Shown here: piece after piece, positions 8,505 through 17,204 of the stretch
Layout of the letters: every line of letters begins with the position of its first letter
How positions within the stretch are numbered: the first letter of the stretch is position 1
Assembly: GCF_037151175.1 (NCBI RefSeq)
Contig: NZ_JBBCOR010000010.1
Span: 62,001 to 126,000 of the forward strand
From: Asaia sp003994335
GTDB taxonomy: Bacteria; Pseudomonadota; Alphaproteobacteria; Acetobacterales; Acetobacteraceae
DNA length: 64,000 bases
Direction: 5' to 3'
The notes under the pieces: generated by a model
Databases searched by the model: none
Seen by the model: only the letters and a program-made list of their open reading frames with translations
Told to the model about the DNA's origin: nothing
Made by a program: the position numbers and the translations under genes

Positions 8505-9796
8505 AATGGCTCCAGACCAACGAAGCCGATTTCGAGTCCCGTCTTTCGGTCCTTCTGACTGATCGCAGCGCCGTCGAGACCAGCGTGGCGGCGCCTGTGC
8601 GCGATATCATCGCCGCAGTGCGCGTGCAGGGCGATACCGCCTTGTGCGACTACACGACGCGCTTCGATCGGCTCACGCTGACCCCCGGCACCTTGCGCAT
8701 CTCGGCTGACGAGATTGCCCATGAGGCAGATAAGGTCGATGCAGAACTCATGGAAGCGCTGACGCTCGCTGCGTCGCGCATCGAGTCCTTCCATCGTGCC
8801 CAGATGCCAGCGAACCTGTCCTATACGGATGAGGCAGGACTGACACTCGGGATGCGCTGGATCCCGCTCGATGCCGTCGGGCTTTACGTGCCCGGCGGCA
8901 AGGCGGCCTATCCGTCCTCGGTGCTGATGAACGCGCTTCCGGCCCGCGTGGCAGGGGTCGAGCGTATTGCCATGTGCGTGCCCTGTCCCGATGGCGTGCT
9001 GAATCCTCTGGTTCTGGCGGCTGCGCGCGTCTGCGGTGTGAGCGAGATCTATCGTGTCGGCGGGGCCCAGGCGGTAGCGGCTCTTGCCTATGGAACCCAG
9101 ACCGTCCAGCCGGTGGATCGCATTGTCGGTCCGGGCAATGCCTATGTGGCTGAGGCGAAGCGTCAGGTATTCGGCCATGTCGGTATCGACTCCATTGCCG
9201 GGCCGTCCGAGGTCGTGATTGTGGCCGACAACCGCAACGAGCCGCGCTTTGTCGCGCTGGACCTGTTGGCCCAGGCCGAGCATGACGAACTGGCTCAGGC
9301 AGTGCTGATTACCGATGATGCTGAATTTGCCAGGCGCGTGGTAGAGGCTGTCGAGACAGAGTTGAAAACCCTGCCGCGTGCGGCCATTGCAGGCAGATCA
9401 TGGGCCGATCATGGCGCTGTGGTGATCGTGGACAACTGGGAGGAAGCCGCTGCTATCGCCAACCGCTTCGCTTCCGAACATCTCGAGGTCATGCTTGAGG
9501 AGCCCGAGTCCTTTGCAGCGATGATCCGTCATGCCGGGGCGATGTTCCTTGGCCGCAACTGCCCCGAGGCGGTGGGTGATTACGTGGGCGGCCCGAACCA
9601 CGTTCTGCCCACCAGCCGCACGGCGCGTTTCGCTTCGGGGCTTTCAGTATTCGATTTTCTCAAGCGGACCACCACGATCGCAGCCGATGCCAACGGGCTG
9701 CGTTCGGTCGGCCCCGCCGGAGCCAGACTGGCACGGGCGGAAGGCCTTCACGCCCATGCGCTCAGCTTGTCGGCCCGACTCGACGCACTTGGCTGA
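8501..9796 (+). CDS. hisD: Histidinol dehydrogenase
   Basis: HisD oxidises L-histidinol to L-histidine in two NAD-dependent steps. The 431-residue protein has the signature VGPGNAYVAEAKRQVFG, zinc-ligand region LLAQAEHDE, the catalytic pair in ASEHLEV and the C-terminal His region GLHAHALS. The ATG overlaps the end of hisG by four bases, indicating translational coupling. The rest of the histidine pathway is elsewhere, as is common in this family. Confidence 0.96.
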   Translation: MKWLQTNEADFESRLSVLLTDRSAVETSVAAPVRDIIAAVRVQGDTALCDYTTRFDRLTLTPGTLRISADEIAHEADKVDAELMEALTLAASRIESFHRAQMPANLSYTDEAGLTLGMRWIPLDAVGLYVPGGKAAYPSSVLMNALPARVAGVERIAMCVPCPDGVLNPLVLAAARVCGVSEIYRVGGAQAVAALAYGTQTVQPVDRIVGPGNAYVAEAKRQVFGHVGIDSIAGPSEVVIVADNRNEPRFVALDLLAQAEHDELAQAVLITDDAEFARRVVEAVETELKTLPRAAIAGRSWADHGAVVIVDNWEEAAAIANRFASEHLEVMLEEPESFAAMIRHAGAMFLGRNCPEAVGDYVGGPNHVLPTSRTARFASGLSVFDFLKRTTTIAADANGLRSVGPAGARLARAEGLHAHALSLSARLDALG

Positions 9797-9956
9797 GACG
9801 CAATCGGCGGTGTGAAGGAAGGGGAGATACCCTCCTTTTCGCCCGCAAAATGAGCAAGAAACTTGACGGAACGGCGCTGAGTCAGCACATACGCGGCAGA
9901 ATTCTTCCTGCCGGGTCTGTTCCGGCCCTTACCAGCGCACAGTCTAAAGGACTCAG

Positions 9957-10175
9957 ATGTCAAAAGAAGACATGATCGAATTCAGCGGCACGGTTACCGA
10001 GCTGCTGCCCAATGCCATGTTTCGCGTCACGCTCGACAACGAACACACCATTCTCGCCCATACGAGCGGCAAGATGCGCAAGAACCGTATTCGTGTTCTC
10101 GCCGGTGACCGCGTGAATGTCGAAATGACGCCGTATGACCTGTCCAAGGGCCGCATCACCTTCCGCTTCAAGTAA
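9957..10175 (+). CDS. infA: Translation initiation factor IF-1
   Basis: The 72-residue protein is a single OB-fold and matches IF-1 throughout, from MSKEDMIEFSGTV to RITFRFK. It binds the ribosomal A site during initiation together with IF-2 and IF-3. AAAGGA lies six bases before the ATG. A TTGACG at 9863-9868 is a possible -35 element, but its -10 partner is poor. It heads a tight cluster with maf, an RNase E/G gene, yacG and tRNA-Phe, an order seen in many alphaproteobacteria. Confidence 0.97.
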   Translation: MSKEDMIEFSGTVTELLPNAMFRVTLDNEHTILAHTSGKMRKNRIRVLAGDRVNVEMTPYDLSKGRITFRFK

Positions 10176-10185
10176 GAGCGTTTTC

Positions 10186-10794
10186 GTGACCGACGGCACA
10201 AGGCCGGAGCTGGTCCTCGCCTCGGCGTCGCCAAGACGGGTCGACCTCCTGCGCCAGATCGGGCTTATTCCCGATCGTATCGACGCGGCCGAACTGGACG
10301 AATCGCCCCGACAGAACGAGACGCCACGCCTGTGTGTAGCGCGGCTTGCCCGTATGAAAGCCGAGACCGTGGCTGCGCGCTGCGAGGGTCGCGCCCTCGT
10401 GCTCGCAGCGGATACGCTCGTCGCCGTGGGGCGTCGTATCCTGCCAAAGGCAGAGGATCGCGCCACTGCCGAGCGCTGCCTGCGCCTTTTGTCAGGCAGG
10501 CGCCATACCGTACTCACAGCCGTTTGCGTCATGCCGAGCGCTCTCTGGAATGAGGGGCGGGTGGTGGAACGTCTGGTCGAGACAGATGTGACCTTTTCGC
10601 GCCTGACCGAAGCCCAGATTGCCGCCCTGCTCGATCAGGGAGACTGGCAGGGCAAAGCCGGGGGCTACGCCCTTCAGGGTGCTGCGGCCTCGCTCATCCG
10701 CTATGTCGGAGGCAGCCCTTCGGCGGTGATCGGCCTTCCCCTGTTCGAAACTGCCCAGATGTTGCGCGGACAGCCCTACCGGTTCATCGCATGA
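10186..10794 (+). CDS. maf: Maf-type nucleoside triphosphate pyrophosphatase
   Basis: Maf proteins hydrolyse dTTP, UTP or modified nucleotides to monophosphates and are linked to septum formation and house-cleaning. The 202-residue product has the SASPRR substrate loop near residue 14, the catalytic AADTLV block, and GGYALQGAAASLI typical of the family. I chose the GTG at 10186, just after the infA stop; longer versions would run back into infA. The stop overlaps the next start as ATGA. The exact nucleotide preference cannot be told. Confidence 0.9.
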   Translation: MTDGTRPELVLASASPRRVDLLRQIGLIPDRIDAAELDESPRQNETPRLCVARLARMKAETVAARCEGRALVLAADTLVAVGRRILPKAEDRATAERCLRLLSGRRHTVLTAVCVMPSALWNEGRVVERLVETDVTFSRLTEAQIAALLDQGDWQGKAGGYALQGAAASLIRYVGGSPSAVIGLPLFETAQMLRGQPYRFIA

Positions 10795-11867
10795 GGGAAT
10801 GTCGCCTCGCCTGGTCGCCCGGCGAAGCGCGCATTGCTGTCTGCGATGATGAGACTCTCATCGATTTCGCGCTCTGGCGCCCCGGCATGTCCGATGGCTA
10901 TGGCGACGTCCATGCCGTGCGCGTGCAGAAAGCCGCCGCGGCGCTCGGAGGCGCCTTTGTCACCCTTGCCGGAGGCGGGACCGGCTTCCTGACGGGGACC
11001 CATCAGGAAGGGGCGCTGGTTGCGGCGCGCGTGACCCGTAGCGCCCAGAATGGCAAGGGACTACGTCTCAAGCCACACGGAGTGCTCCCACAAGCGTGTG
11101 AGGCGCCCCAAGTTCTGGGTCGTGGCCCGACGCCGCTGGAAACACTCGCTGCCCGTTATCCTGATGCACCCATTCTGTGCGATGCACCGGCGCTGATGGC
11201 GCTTCTACCGGTTGCGCTCAGGTCGCGCCTCGAGCGTGTGGGCCAGGCTTTCGACAGCGTTCTTGACGCGCGTTGTGACGATCTGATGGCCGCCCAGACG
11301 CCGCTGCCCCATGGGCTCTGCGCCACCATTACCCCCACACCGGCCCTGACCGCGATCGATCTGGATGATCCGAACCCTGATCAGAGACGCCAGATAGACG
11401 GATTTACAGCCAATCGTCAGGCCTTCTCAGCCCTGGCTGCAGAAATTCGGATGCGCAATCTGAGTGGAGCGATCCTGATCGATCCGGCAGGGGTGGCCCT
11501 GCGCAAACGTCCGGCGCTCGTGCCGTTTCTGGCCGAGGCTCTGACAGATGATCCGCAGCAGGCAAAGGCTCTGGGCGCAACCGCGCTCGGGCTGCTGGAA
11601 GTCGTGCGCACACGCGGTCGTCCCGCCTTGCATGAACTGACGAACAGCCCCGGTGGTCATGCGCTTGCGGCGCTTCGTACGATCCTGCGCGAGAAAGAAG
11701 GGCGGGGGAGAGCCGGCAAGCCGCAACTGCGCGCGTCTGTAGGCGTGGTGCGCGCACTGGAGGCGGATCGTGACGCCATGGCGGGGTTTGCCCTGGACTG
11801 GGGCGCGTCACTGACATTGGTCATGGACCCGGATTATCCGGATCGCGTTTGGAGTTTCACCCCATGA
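10791..11867 (+). CDS. Ribonuclease E/G family protein, short form
   Basis: The product is 358 residues, shorter than E. coli RNase G (489), and resembles the short RNase E/G-like proteins that follow maf in alphaproteobacteria. The RNase-H-like catalytic core shows acidic blocks LTAIDLDD (about residue 183) and SGAILIDPAG (about residue 225), matching the metal-binding aspartates of RNase E. I see no clear zinc-link CPxCxG segment and the S1 region is reduced. It would cut single-stranded RNA or process rRNA. It overlaps maf by four bases and yacG by four bases. Confidence 0.85.
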   Translation: MRECRLAWSPGEARIAVCDDETLIDFALWRPGMSDGYGDVHAVRVQKAAAALGGAFVTLAGGGTGFLTGTHQEGALVAARVTRSAQNGKGLRLKPHGVLPQACEAPQVLGRGPTPLETLAARYPDAPILCDAPALMALLPVALRSRLERVGQAFDSVLDARCDDLMAAQTPLPHGLCATITPTPALTAIDLDDPNPDQRRQIDGFTANRQAFSALAAEIRMRNLSGAILIDPAGVALRKRPALVPFLAEALTDDPQQAKALGATALGLLEVVRTRGRPALHELTNSPGGHALAALRTILREKEGRGRAGKPQLRASVGVVRALEADRDAMAGFALDWGASLTLVMDPDYPDRVWSFTP

Positions 11868-12049
11868 GTTCCTGTCCGATCTGCAAACGACCCGGTGTGG
11901 AGGCCTTCCGGCCATTTTGCAGCAAGCGTTGCGCCGATATCGACCTGGGGCGCTGGTTCAGCGAGAGCTACAGCATTCCGGCCCTGCCGGATGAGGATGA
12001 CGAAAAAATCGTTCCTCCCCCGCTTGATCCCCGGAACACTCTGGAGTAA
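11864..12049 (+). CDS. yacG: DNA gyrase inhibitor YacG, zinc-binding
   Basis: This 61-residue protein has the YacG zinc finger: CPIC followed by a CSKRC pair, then DLGRWFSESYSIP. E. coli YacG binds GyrB and inhibits gyrase. The ATG at 11864 overlaps the stop of the RNase gene (ATGA), the same arrangement as the other junctions here; an in-frame ATG at 11849 is less likely. The acidic tail (DEDDEK) is common in this family. Confidence 0.9.
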   Translation: MSSCPICKRPGVEAFRPFCSKRCADIDLGRWFSESYSIPALPDEDDEKIVPPPLDPRNTLE

Positions 12050-12077
12050 ACCCCCTCTCACACCGAGCGGTGCCGGT

Positions 12078-12153
12078 GCCCAAGTAGCTCAGTTGGTAGA
12101 GCATGCGACTGAAAATCGCAGTGTCACTGGTTCGATTCCGGTCTTGGGCACCA
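12078..12153 (+). tRNA. tRNA-Phe (anticodon GAA)
   Basis: The 76-base gene folds as a cloverleaf: acceptor GCCCAAG with CTTGGGC, a D arm GCTC/GAGC, anticodon stem TGCGA/TCGCA with loop CTGAAAA giving anticodon GAA, and T arm ACTGG/CCGGT with TTCGATT. The CCA end is encoded. It follows yacG by 28 bases. Confidence 0.97.
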
Positions 12154-12229
12154 CTTCTTCCGAAAAATTCGACAGATCCAGTCTTCATGAAATGCGGTTA
12201 CGATACGCCGTGTTTTCAAGGGGCTGAAT

Positions 12230-12247
12230 GCCCTCCCGAGGGAGGGC
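12230..12247. terminator. Perfect short hairpin between tRNA-Phe and DUF805 gene
   Basis: GCCCTCC (12230-12236) and GGAGGGC (12241-12247) form a seven-base-pair stem with a CGAG tetraloop. No T tract follows on either strand, so it is at best a weak terminator or a processing/stability element serving the convergent tRNA-Phe and DUF805 transcripts. Confidence 0.45.
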
Positions 12248-12275
12248 GAGGCTGAACGACGCCTCCTTGAGGGGA

Positions 12276-12668
12276 TTATTGCACCCACGGAACGCCAGCT
12301 GATTTGCCATATCGGTTCTCGCCGTCTTCTCCACGCACGACCATCAGGACGATGACACCTACGAACGGGATCAATGTGATCAGAACCGCCCAGCCTGACC
12401 AGCCGCAATCATGACAGCGGCGAACGCTCAGGCTCAACTGTGCGATAGCGACATAAATCAGGGCGAGGACCATGAGGATGACAAGCACAAGCAGGATGAT
12501 CTTGCCTTGTGGCCCGTAATTCTCGGGATCCAGCGCACCGAGCTGCGAAAAATGGGTAAATATTCCCGCAAAGAACCAGCCGGCGATGGTGAATATGAGA
12601 TAATCACTACGTGAGCTGCGGCCTGAGAACTGAAACGCGCATTTGAGAGAATAAAGGAGGGAGGTCAT
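12276..12668 (-). CDS. DUF805 membrane protein
   Basis: The 130-residue protein has the DUF805 layout: FSGRSSRSDYLIF near the N-terminus, a hydrophobic segment, a second at residues 57-76, then the family motif VRRCHDCGWSGWAVLITLIPFVG. Four membrane segments are likely. The family resembles E. coli YhaH/YhaI and has no established function. It converges on tRNA-Phe and stands alone. An A-rich tract with GGAAAAAAAG precedes the ATG. Confidence 0.85.
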   Translation of the reverse strand: MTSLLYSLKCAFQFSGRSSRSDYLIFTIAGWFFAGIFTHFSQLGALDPENYGPQGKIILLVLVILMVLALIYVAIAQLSLSVRRCHDCGWSGWAVLITLIPFVGVIVLMVVRGEDGENRYGKSAGVPWVQ

Positions 12669-12825
12669 TTTCTTTTTTTCCTTTTCTGTTTTTCATACTC
12701 GCATGATGCGTGGCGTCTGAAAACAGATCTCCTCAACGCTGCTAGAGCACCAACCACGCTTCGGATTCAAGGATTTGCGTGTTGAGGTTGCGCCATCTCA
12801 CTTCCTGCATCGCAAGTGAAATTTC

Positions 12826-13725
12826 TCAGATCTGTGCCGACCAGGCCTGCATGGTCTCGATGAAAGCTCTCAGCTTCGCCGAGACGACTTTCTTCGGGGC
12901 ATAAAGCAGGGCAATGGAAGGATCGGTTTCGCCGGGGCACCAGTGATATTGTTCGAGCACAGGAACGAGCATGCCGCTCGCCAGTGCTTCACGGACGATG
13001 ATTTCAGGCAGGAGGGCAGTGCCCGCCCCGGCCAGGGCCGCCTCATAGAGGGTATCCACATCGCGGCTGCACAGGCGCGGCCTGAGAGGCGGCAGGGAAG
13101 GGGGCACGCGTCCCTCACGAGGGATGGCACGCCAGTCGGGGTTCTCCGTTGTCGCGAGGCAGGCGCTCCGGGCAAGATCATTTACACCGAGCAGGTGCTT
13201 TTCATTGGTCAGAATAGAGGGGGCGCAGACCAGACGATAAGCCAGCGGGCCGAGTTGACGCAGGATGAGGCTCGACTCTGGCAGTCCACCTACATGGAGC
13301 GTCGCGTCATAGCCTCCGCCAATCGGGTCTGCTGTCTCCTCCGTGAGTGTGAGATCGAGCGTGATCTTCTTATGACGATGCAGAAACGGGGTCAGGGCTG
13401 TCAGGAGCGAGCGACGACCGAGAAGCGGAGAGACACCTATCCTGAGAACGCCCTGCGGGCGGGCGTTATGCTCGCGCACGACAGTAATCGTCTCGCTCAT
13501 TTCCTCCAGGAGATGCTGGGCGCGTTCATGGAACAGATGCCCGGCCTCCGTCAGATGGATCATGCGCGTCGATCGGTTGAAGAGTGCCGCGCGCAGATCC
13601 CGCTCGAGCGCGACGATATGCCGTGAGATCGTGGAGACCTCGACATGATGGTGCGCCGCAGCTCGGGAGAAGCTGCCGGATTCTGCAACCGTCACGAAAT
13701 AGCGCATGGCTTGCAGGTAGTCCAC
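12826..13725 (-). CDS. LysR family transcriptional regulator
   Basis: The product is 299 residues with an N-terminal winged helix-turn-helix (FVTVAESGSFSRAAAHHHVEVSTISRHIVALE) and a C-terminal periplasmic-binding-like effector domain. I chose the GTG at 13725 because GGGAGGGG lies immediately upstream and the length becomes standard; a start at 13785 would add 20 residues not found in the family. It is divergent from the bicupin gene across 150 bases, the classic arrangement for a LysR regulator and its target. The effector is unknown. Confidence 0.88.
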   Translation of the reverse strand: MDYLQAMRYFVTVAESGSFSRAAAHHHVEVSTISRHIVALERDLRAALFNRSTRMIHLTEAGHLFHERAQHLLEEMSETITVVREHNARPQGVLRIGVSPLLGRRSLLTALTPFLHRHKKITLDLTLTEETADPIGGGYDATLHVGGLPESSLILRQLGPLAYRLVCAPSILTNEKHLLGVNDLARSACLATTENPDWRAIPREGRVPPSLPPLRPRLCSRDVDTLYEAALAGAGTALLPEIIVREALASGMLVPVLEQYHWCPGETDPSIALLYAPKKVVSAKLRAFIETMQAWSAQI

Positions 13726-13875
13726 GATCCCCTCCCAGGAAGTTACAACGAATAATGCCGTAGGAAGATCTTGCGCATCTCGCAATACTCATTTGCCAGG
13801 ACACCTGTGGATGCTCCTCCTAATGAAGGCGTAAGCCAGGCCCTCACCTGACATCGTCTAGGCAGGAGAAGGTTC

Positions 13876-14823
13876 ATGACGACCCATACCCGTTCAGGAT
13901 TGCCTCTGTTACGGCGTGCGACCCCGGTTTCCGCTGGTGAGATCCATGAATACAGCAAGGCTGCTAATCCGGTTCGGCCGAGCTTGACCCCACCCGTGCC
14001 CTATCATTTCTTCCCGCCCTCTCTCTACAACGCGGGAGAGACCCGCACTGTGCCCCTGGATCTCAGCGCGGCGCTCAAATGCGCGGCTCCGGCCACCGGG
14101 CCCGGCTTGCTGGCAAGCTTTGTGCGTATCCTGCCGGGCGAGGAAATCGCGCTCTCGCCCAATGCGACCTCAATGGCGTTCTATGTAATCAGTGGCAGAG
14201 GCAGCGCCGTGTCCGGAACGACCGAGTTCGTGTGGAAAGAGGGTGATTTCTTTGCTGTGCCAGGGCCTGACGGCATTGCGCTTGAGGCCGAGCAGACAGC
14301 GACGCTCTATCATGTGAGTGATGCGCCGCTACTGACCTATCTTGGCGTGACTGCAGACCAACGTCGCTTCGATCCGGTCCTGTTTCCTGCCGAGCAGGCG
14401 CAGGCGGCGCTCGCCGAGGTGATGGCGCATCCCGCAGCGGCAGAGCGTAATCGTGTCAGCGTTCTCCTGGCCGCCAAGGAATTTCCGCTCACCCGGACAA
14501 TCACCCATGTGCTCTGGGCGATGTATGGCAGTATCGGCGCGCGGAGCGCTCAGAAACCGCATCGCCATCAGTCCATCGCGCTGGACTATATCGTTTCCTG
14601 CGCGCCGGGATGTTATTCGCTCGTGGGTGAGACGCTGAACGAGGCCGGTCAGATCGCCAATCCTGTCCGAGTAGACTGGGAGGCCGGATGCGCTTTTGTC
14701 ACGCCGCCTGGACATTGGCATGCCCATTTCAACGAGTCAGATCAGGAGGCTCGCCTGATTCCGATTCAGGATGCCGGTCTGCAGACATATCTGCGCACGC
14801 TTGATATCCGCTTCGGAGGCTGA
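13876..14823 (+). CDS. Bicupin protein, gentisate 1,2-dioxygenase-like
   Basis: This 315-residue protein has two cupin domains. The first (about residues 85-150) has SMAFYVISGRGSAV; the second (about 225-300) has KPHRHQSIALDYIV and a histidine-rich PPGHWHAHFNE strand that could bind Fe(II). The layout resembles gentisate/1-hydroxy-2-naphthoate dioxygenases, but the first domain lacks an obvious metal-binding histidine set, so ring cleavage is not assured. AGGAGAAGG precedes the ATG. The divergent LysR gene is its likely regulator. Alternative: a non-catalytic cupin sensing an aromatic acid. Confidence 0.7.
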   Translation: MTTHTRSGLPLLRRATPVSAGEIHEYSKAANPVRPSLTPPVPYHFFPPSLYNAGETRTVPLDLSAALKCAAPATGPGLLASFVRILPGEEIALSPNATSMAFYVISGRGSAVSGTTEFVWKEGDFFAVPGPDGIALEAEQTATLYHVSDAPLLTYLGVTADQRRFDPVLFPAEQAQAALAEVMAHPAAAERNRVSVLLAAKEFPLTRTITHVLWAMYGSIGARSAQKPHRHQSIALDYIVSCAPGCYSLVGETLNEAGQIANPVRVDWEAGCAFVTPPGHWHAHFNESDQEARLIPIQDAGLQTYLRTLDIRFGG

Positions 14824-14900
14824 CGCGGGCAGGCCCGGTCCCGGTCCCGGTCCCGGCACCTCGTCCCGAGGGGCTAAAACCGGGGTGCCAAACGCGTGTT

Positions 14901-15632
14901 TCAGGCAAGCAACCCGCCATCGACCGCCAGTGCCGAGCCGGTGATGTAGCTCGATCGCTCATTGACGAGGAAAGACACGACATTCGTGATGTCGTCGATC
15001 TCGCCATAGGCTCCCGTAGCGACATGGCTGGCCAGCATGGCGGCGGCAGGGGTGTTGGAGGGGTTCATGGCCGTATTGACCGGTCCTGGTTCAACCACGT
15101 TGATTGTAATGCCGCGGCTTCCCAGATCGCGCGCTACACCCTGGGCAAAGCCTCGCAGGGCTGCCTTGGTGCCCGAATAGAGGGAGAGGCCCGGTAATGG
15201 CGCCCGACCGCCGAAGGACGATCCCATCAGGACGATACGCCCTCCTGCTTTCATATGGCGGATAGCGCACATGGTCTCGATCATCGGACCACGCACATTG
15301 AGGTTGAGCACGGCCTCGATGCTGTCAACCGTGATTTCATCGATCGTACCCTTGGGGTACATGCCTGCATTGCAGACGAGTACGTCGAGACGCCCGAAAA
15401 CTCGGATAGTCTCGGCCACGATTTTTTCATTCCCTGCTGTCGTGCTGCCATCGGCCTGGACGGCCAGGGCCCGTCGACCCAAAGCCTCGACTTGACGGAT
15501 CGTGTCCTGTGCTCCTGCAGCGTCATGGGGGTAGGAAAAGGCGATGTCATAGCCTTCACCGGCCAGTTGGCGGGCAATGCCGGCGCCAATGCCGCGGCTG
15601 GCACCGGTGACGAGAGCGACTTTACTGGTCAT
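14901..15632 (-). CDS. Short-chain dehydrogenase/reductase
   Basis: The 243-residue protein is a classical SDR: NAD(P)-binding TGASRGIG (residues 9-16), NAG at 88-90, and the catalytic Ser138/139, Tyr152 and Lys156 (YSGTK). The C-terminal SSYITGSALAVDGG is the usual family end. Annotation pipelines would call it FabG-like, but isolation from fatty-acid genes and the divergent AraC regulator suggest a substrate-specific alcohol or sugar dehydrogenase. A hairpin with a T7 tract lies in its upstream region. Confidence 0.85.
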   Translation of the reverse strand: MTSKVALVTGASRGIGAGIARQLAGEGYDIAFSYPHDAAGAQDTIRQVEALGRRALAVQADGSTTAGNEKIVAETIRVFGRLDVLVCNAGMYPKGTIDEITVDSIEAVLNLNVRGPMIETMCAIRHMKAGGRIVLMGSSFGGRAPLPGLSLYSGTKAALRGFAQGVARDLGSRGITINVVEPGPVNTAMNPSNTPAAAMLASHVATGAYGEIDDITNVVSFLVNERSSYITGSALAVDGGLLA

Positions 15633-15741
15633 GATCGATCTTCCTTATATGGAGAAAACGATAGAGGGCGCTGAGCCCGTATGTTCTGAGGGCGTCCGAG
15701 AGGATCAGAAGCTCAAGCATGGTGTCGGTCTTCCCCCCCCC

Positions 15742-15773
15742 AAAAAAAGCGCCGTTCCAGTCGTGAGGAACGG
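15742..15773 (-). terminator. Terminator-like hairpin in the leader side of the SDR gene
   Basis: CCGTTCC (15752-15758) and GGAACGG (15767-15773) form a perfect seven-base-pair stem with an eight-base loop. Read on the minus strand it is followed by CGC and seven T residues (15742-15748), then G9. It lies about 120 bases upstream of the SDR start, between divergent genes, so it either attenuates the SDR transcript or stops antisense transcription from the AraC side. The adjacent C9 and A7 homopolymers could slip during replication. Confidence 0.5.
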
Positions 15774-15860
15774 GTTCTTTATGCGGGGGGGTCGGCGGGC
15801 AGCGTTATCGCGCCATTGCGAAAAACTTGCCTTTTTCGCTCATCTTGCAAGGGTGGCGTT

Positions 15861-16796
15861 ATGAAATCCGAAGGCACATCCGACACCCTCGCATCGGTTC
15901 AGGCGCTCATCCGGCGGCATTGCCCGCGCAAGAGCACACAGACGCCAATCGCGGATCTGACGCTGTATCGCTGCGACAACACGACGGATCCGCTGCTCGT
16001 CGTTTACGAGCCGCGCATCTATCTGATCCTGCAAGGTGCGAAGACCGTCACGATTCACAAGCGCAGTTTCCACTACGATGAGAACCACTATCTGGTCGCC
16101 ACCGTGGACCTGCCGCTCTCAGGGCATATTACCCGTGCCACGCCGGAGGCGCCTTATCTGGCGGCCTGTATTGCCTTCGACCCTGAGGAAATAAGCGAGA
16201 TCATCGTCCGATCCGGCATCCAGCCCGATTTGAACGCACCGCTCGCGGCCAGTCTGGGGCTCAGTCGGGTGACACCGGATCTGCTCACCCTGATTCATCG
16301 CCTGCTGCGCGCGCTTGATGAGGGGGAACATGGTTTCATGGCACCGCTCATCAAGCAGGAACTGCTCTACCGCGTGCTTCTGGGCGATCAGGGTCATGTA
16401 CTGCACGAGATCGCCGACCAGAAAAGCGACGCATCGCGCATCAATCGCGCCCTTGCCCATATGCGGGCCCATTTCACGGAGGATACTTCGCCCCTGAGGC
16501 TGCCTGAACTCGCGGGAATGGGACAATCGACCTTTTATCGCAAGTTTCAGCAGATCACAGGGCTCTCGCCGGTGCAGTACCGCAAGAGACTGCGTTTGCA
16601 GGAAGCCCGACGATTGATGCTGCATGAGGATCGGCTCGCAGCCGATGCAGGTTTTGCGGTTGGCTACGAGAGCCCTTCGCATTTCACCCGGGATTACAAG
16701 CTGATCTACGGGCTGCCTCCCCATCAGGATGTTGCCCGCATCCGCGAGATCGGCGTTGCCCGCTATCGGGAGATGAACGAGGACGTATGGATCTGA
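15861..16796 (+). CDS. AraC family transcriptional regulator
   Basis: The 311-residue product has an AraC_N-type N-terminal domain (LVVYEPRIYLILQGAKTV, residues about 40-60; VDLPLSGHITRATPEAPYL) and two C-terminal helix-turn-helix units, with GMGQSTFYRKFQQITGLSP and GYESPSHFTRDYKLIYG. I chose the ATG at 15861, with AAGGGTGG upstream, over a frame start at 15816. AraC_N regulators are commonly divergent from an SDR or aldo/keto reductase gene that they activate, which matches the SDR gene here. Confidence 0.87.
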   Translation: MKSEGTSDTLASVQALIRRHCPRKSTQTPIADLTLYRCDNTTDPLLVVYEPRIYLILQGAKTVTIHKRSFHYDENHYLVATVDLPLSGHITRATPEAPYLAACIAFDPEEISEIIVRSGIQPDLNAPLAASLGLSRVTPDLLTLIHRLLRALDEGEHGFMAPLIKQELLYRVLLGDQGHVLHEIADQKSDASRINRALAHMRAHFTEDTSPLRLPELAGMGQSTFYRKFQQITGLSPVQYRKRLRLQEARRLMLHEDRLAADAGFAVGYESPSHFTRDYKLIYGLPPHQDVARIREIGVARYREMNEDVWI

Positions 16797-16914
16797 TTGT
16801 TGCGGCGCAGCCCCTCCGGGACACCACGATGAATGTTACAAACCCTCACTCTCTCGCGACTTGGCCTGCAAGCCGTCAGGGCGCAGAGTTGCTCCCTCTC
16901 AGGGGAGGAGATCA

Positions 16915-17121
16915 ATGCGCCGTTTGACCTGTTGCGGAGTGCTTGTCCTGCTCACGGGCTGCGCTCATCCGCGCCCTGTTCAGGAAGACAGCCGCGCTGA
17001 CCTGCTTCGTCCTGTCTCCGGGAGCAGCCAGACAAATGCGACTCAGTCGCCCCCGGCCTCGGGGCGGAAGAACCATGGTCACCTCTATATGGGGTCAGGC
17101 TTTGGGGGGAACCACGTCTGA
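16915..17121 (+). CDS. Small putative lipoprotein
   Basis: The 68-residue product begins MRRLTCCGVLVLLTGCAHP, a short signal peptide with the lipobox LLTGC, so Cys17 would be lipidated. The mature part is short, hydrophilic and Ser/Pro rich, and no family is recognised. GGGGAGGAG lies four bases before the ATG, a very strong ribosome binding site that supports it being real. It stands alone between the AraC gene and convergent dsbD. Confidence 0.6.
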   Translation: MRRLTCCGVLVLLTGCAHPRPVQEDSRADLLRPVSGSSQTNATQSPPASGRKNHGHLYMGSGFGGNHV

Positions 17122-17204
17122 TGTCCCGCAGGGATACAGACTTTCCCTGGTTTTTCCGCAGTGCCGAACGCGATCTGACTGGAGACGCGTGCGGCTGAGA
17201 GGAG

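Noticed and set aside
9811..9841. Hairpin with a T run between hisD and infA
   Set aside because: Pairing needs two bulges, so it is too weak to call a terminator with confidence.
14834..14856. Tandem CCCGGT repeat after the bicupin gene
   Set aside because: Only about four units; a simple repeat without known meaning, and no clear terminator.
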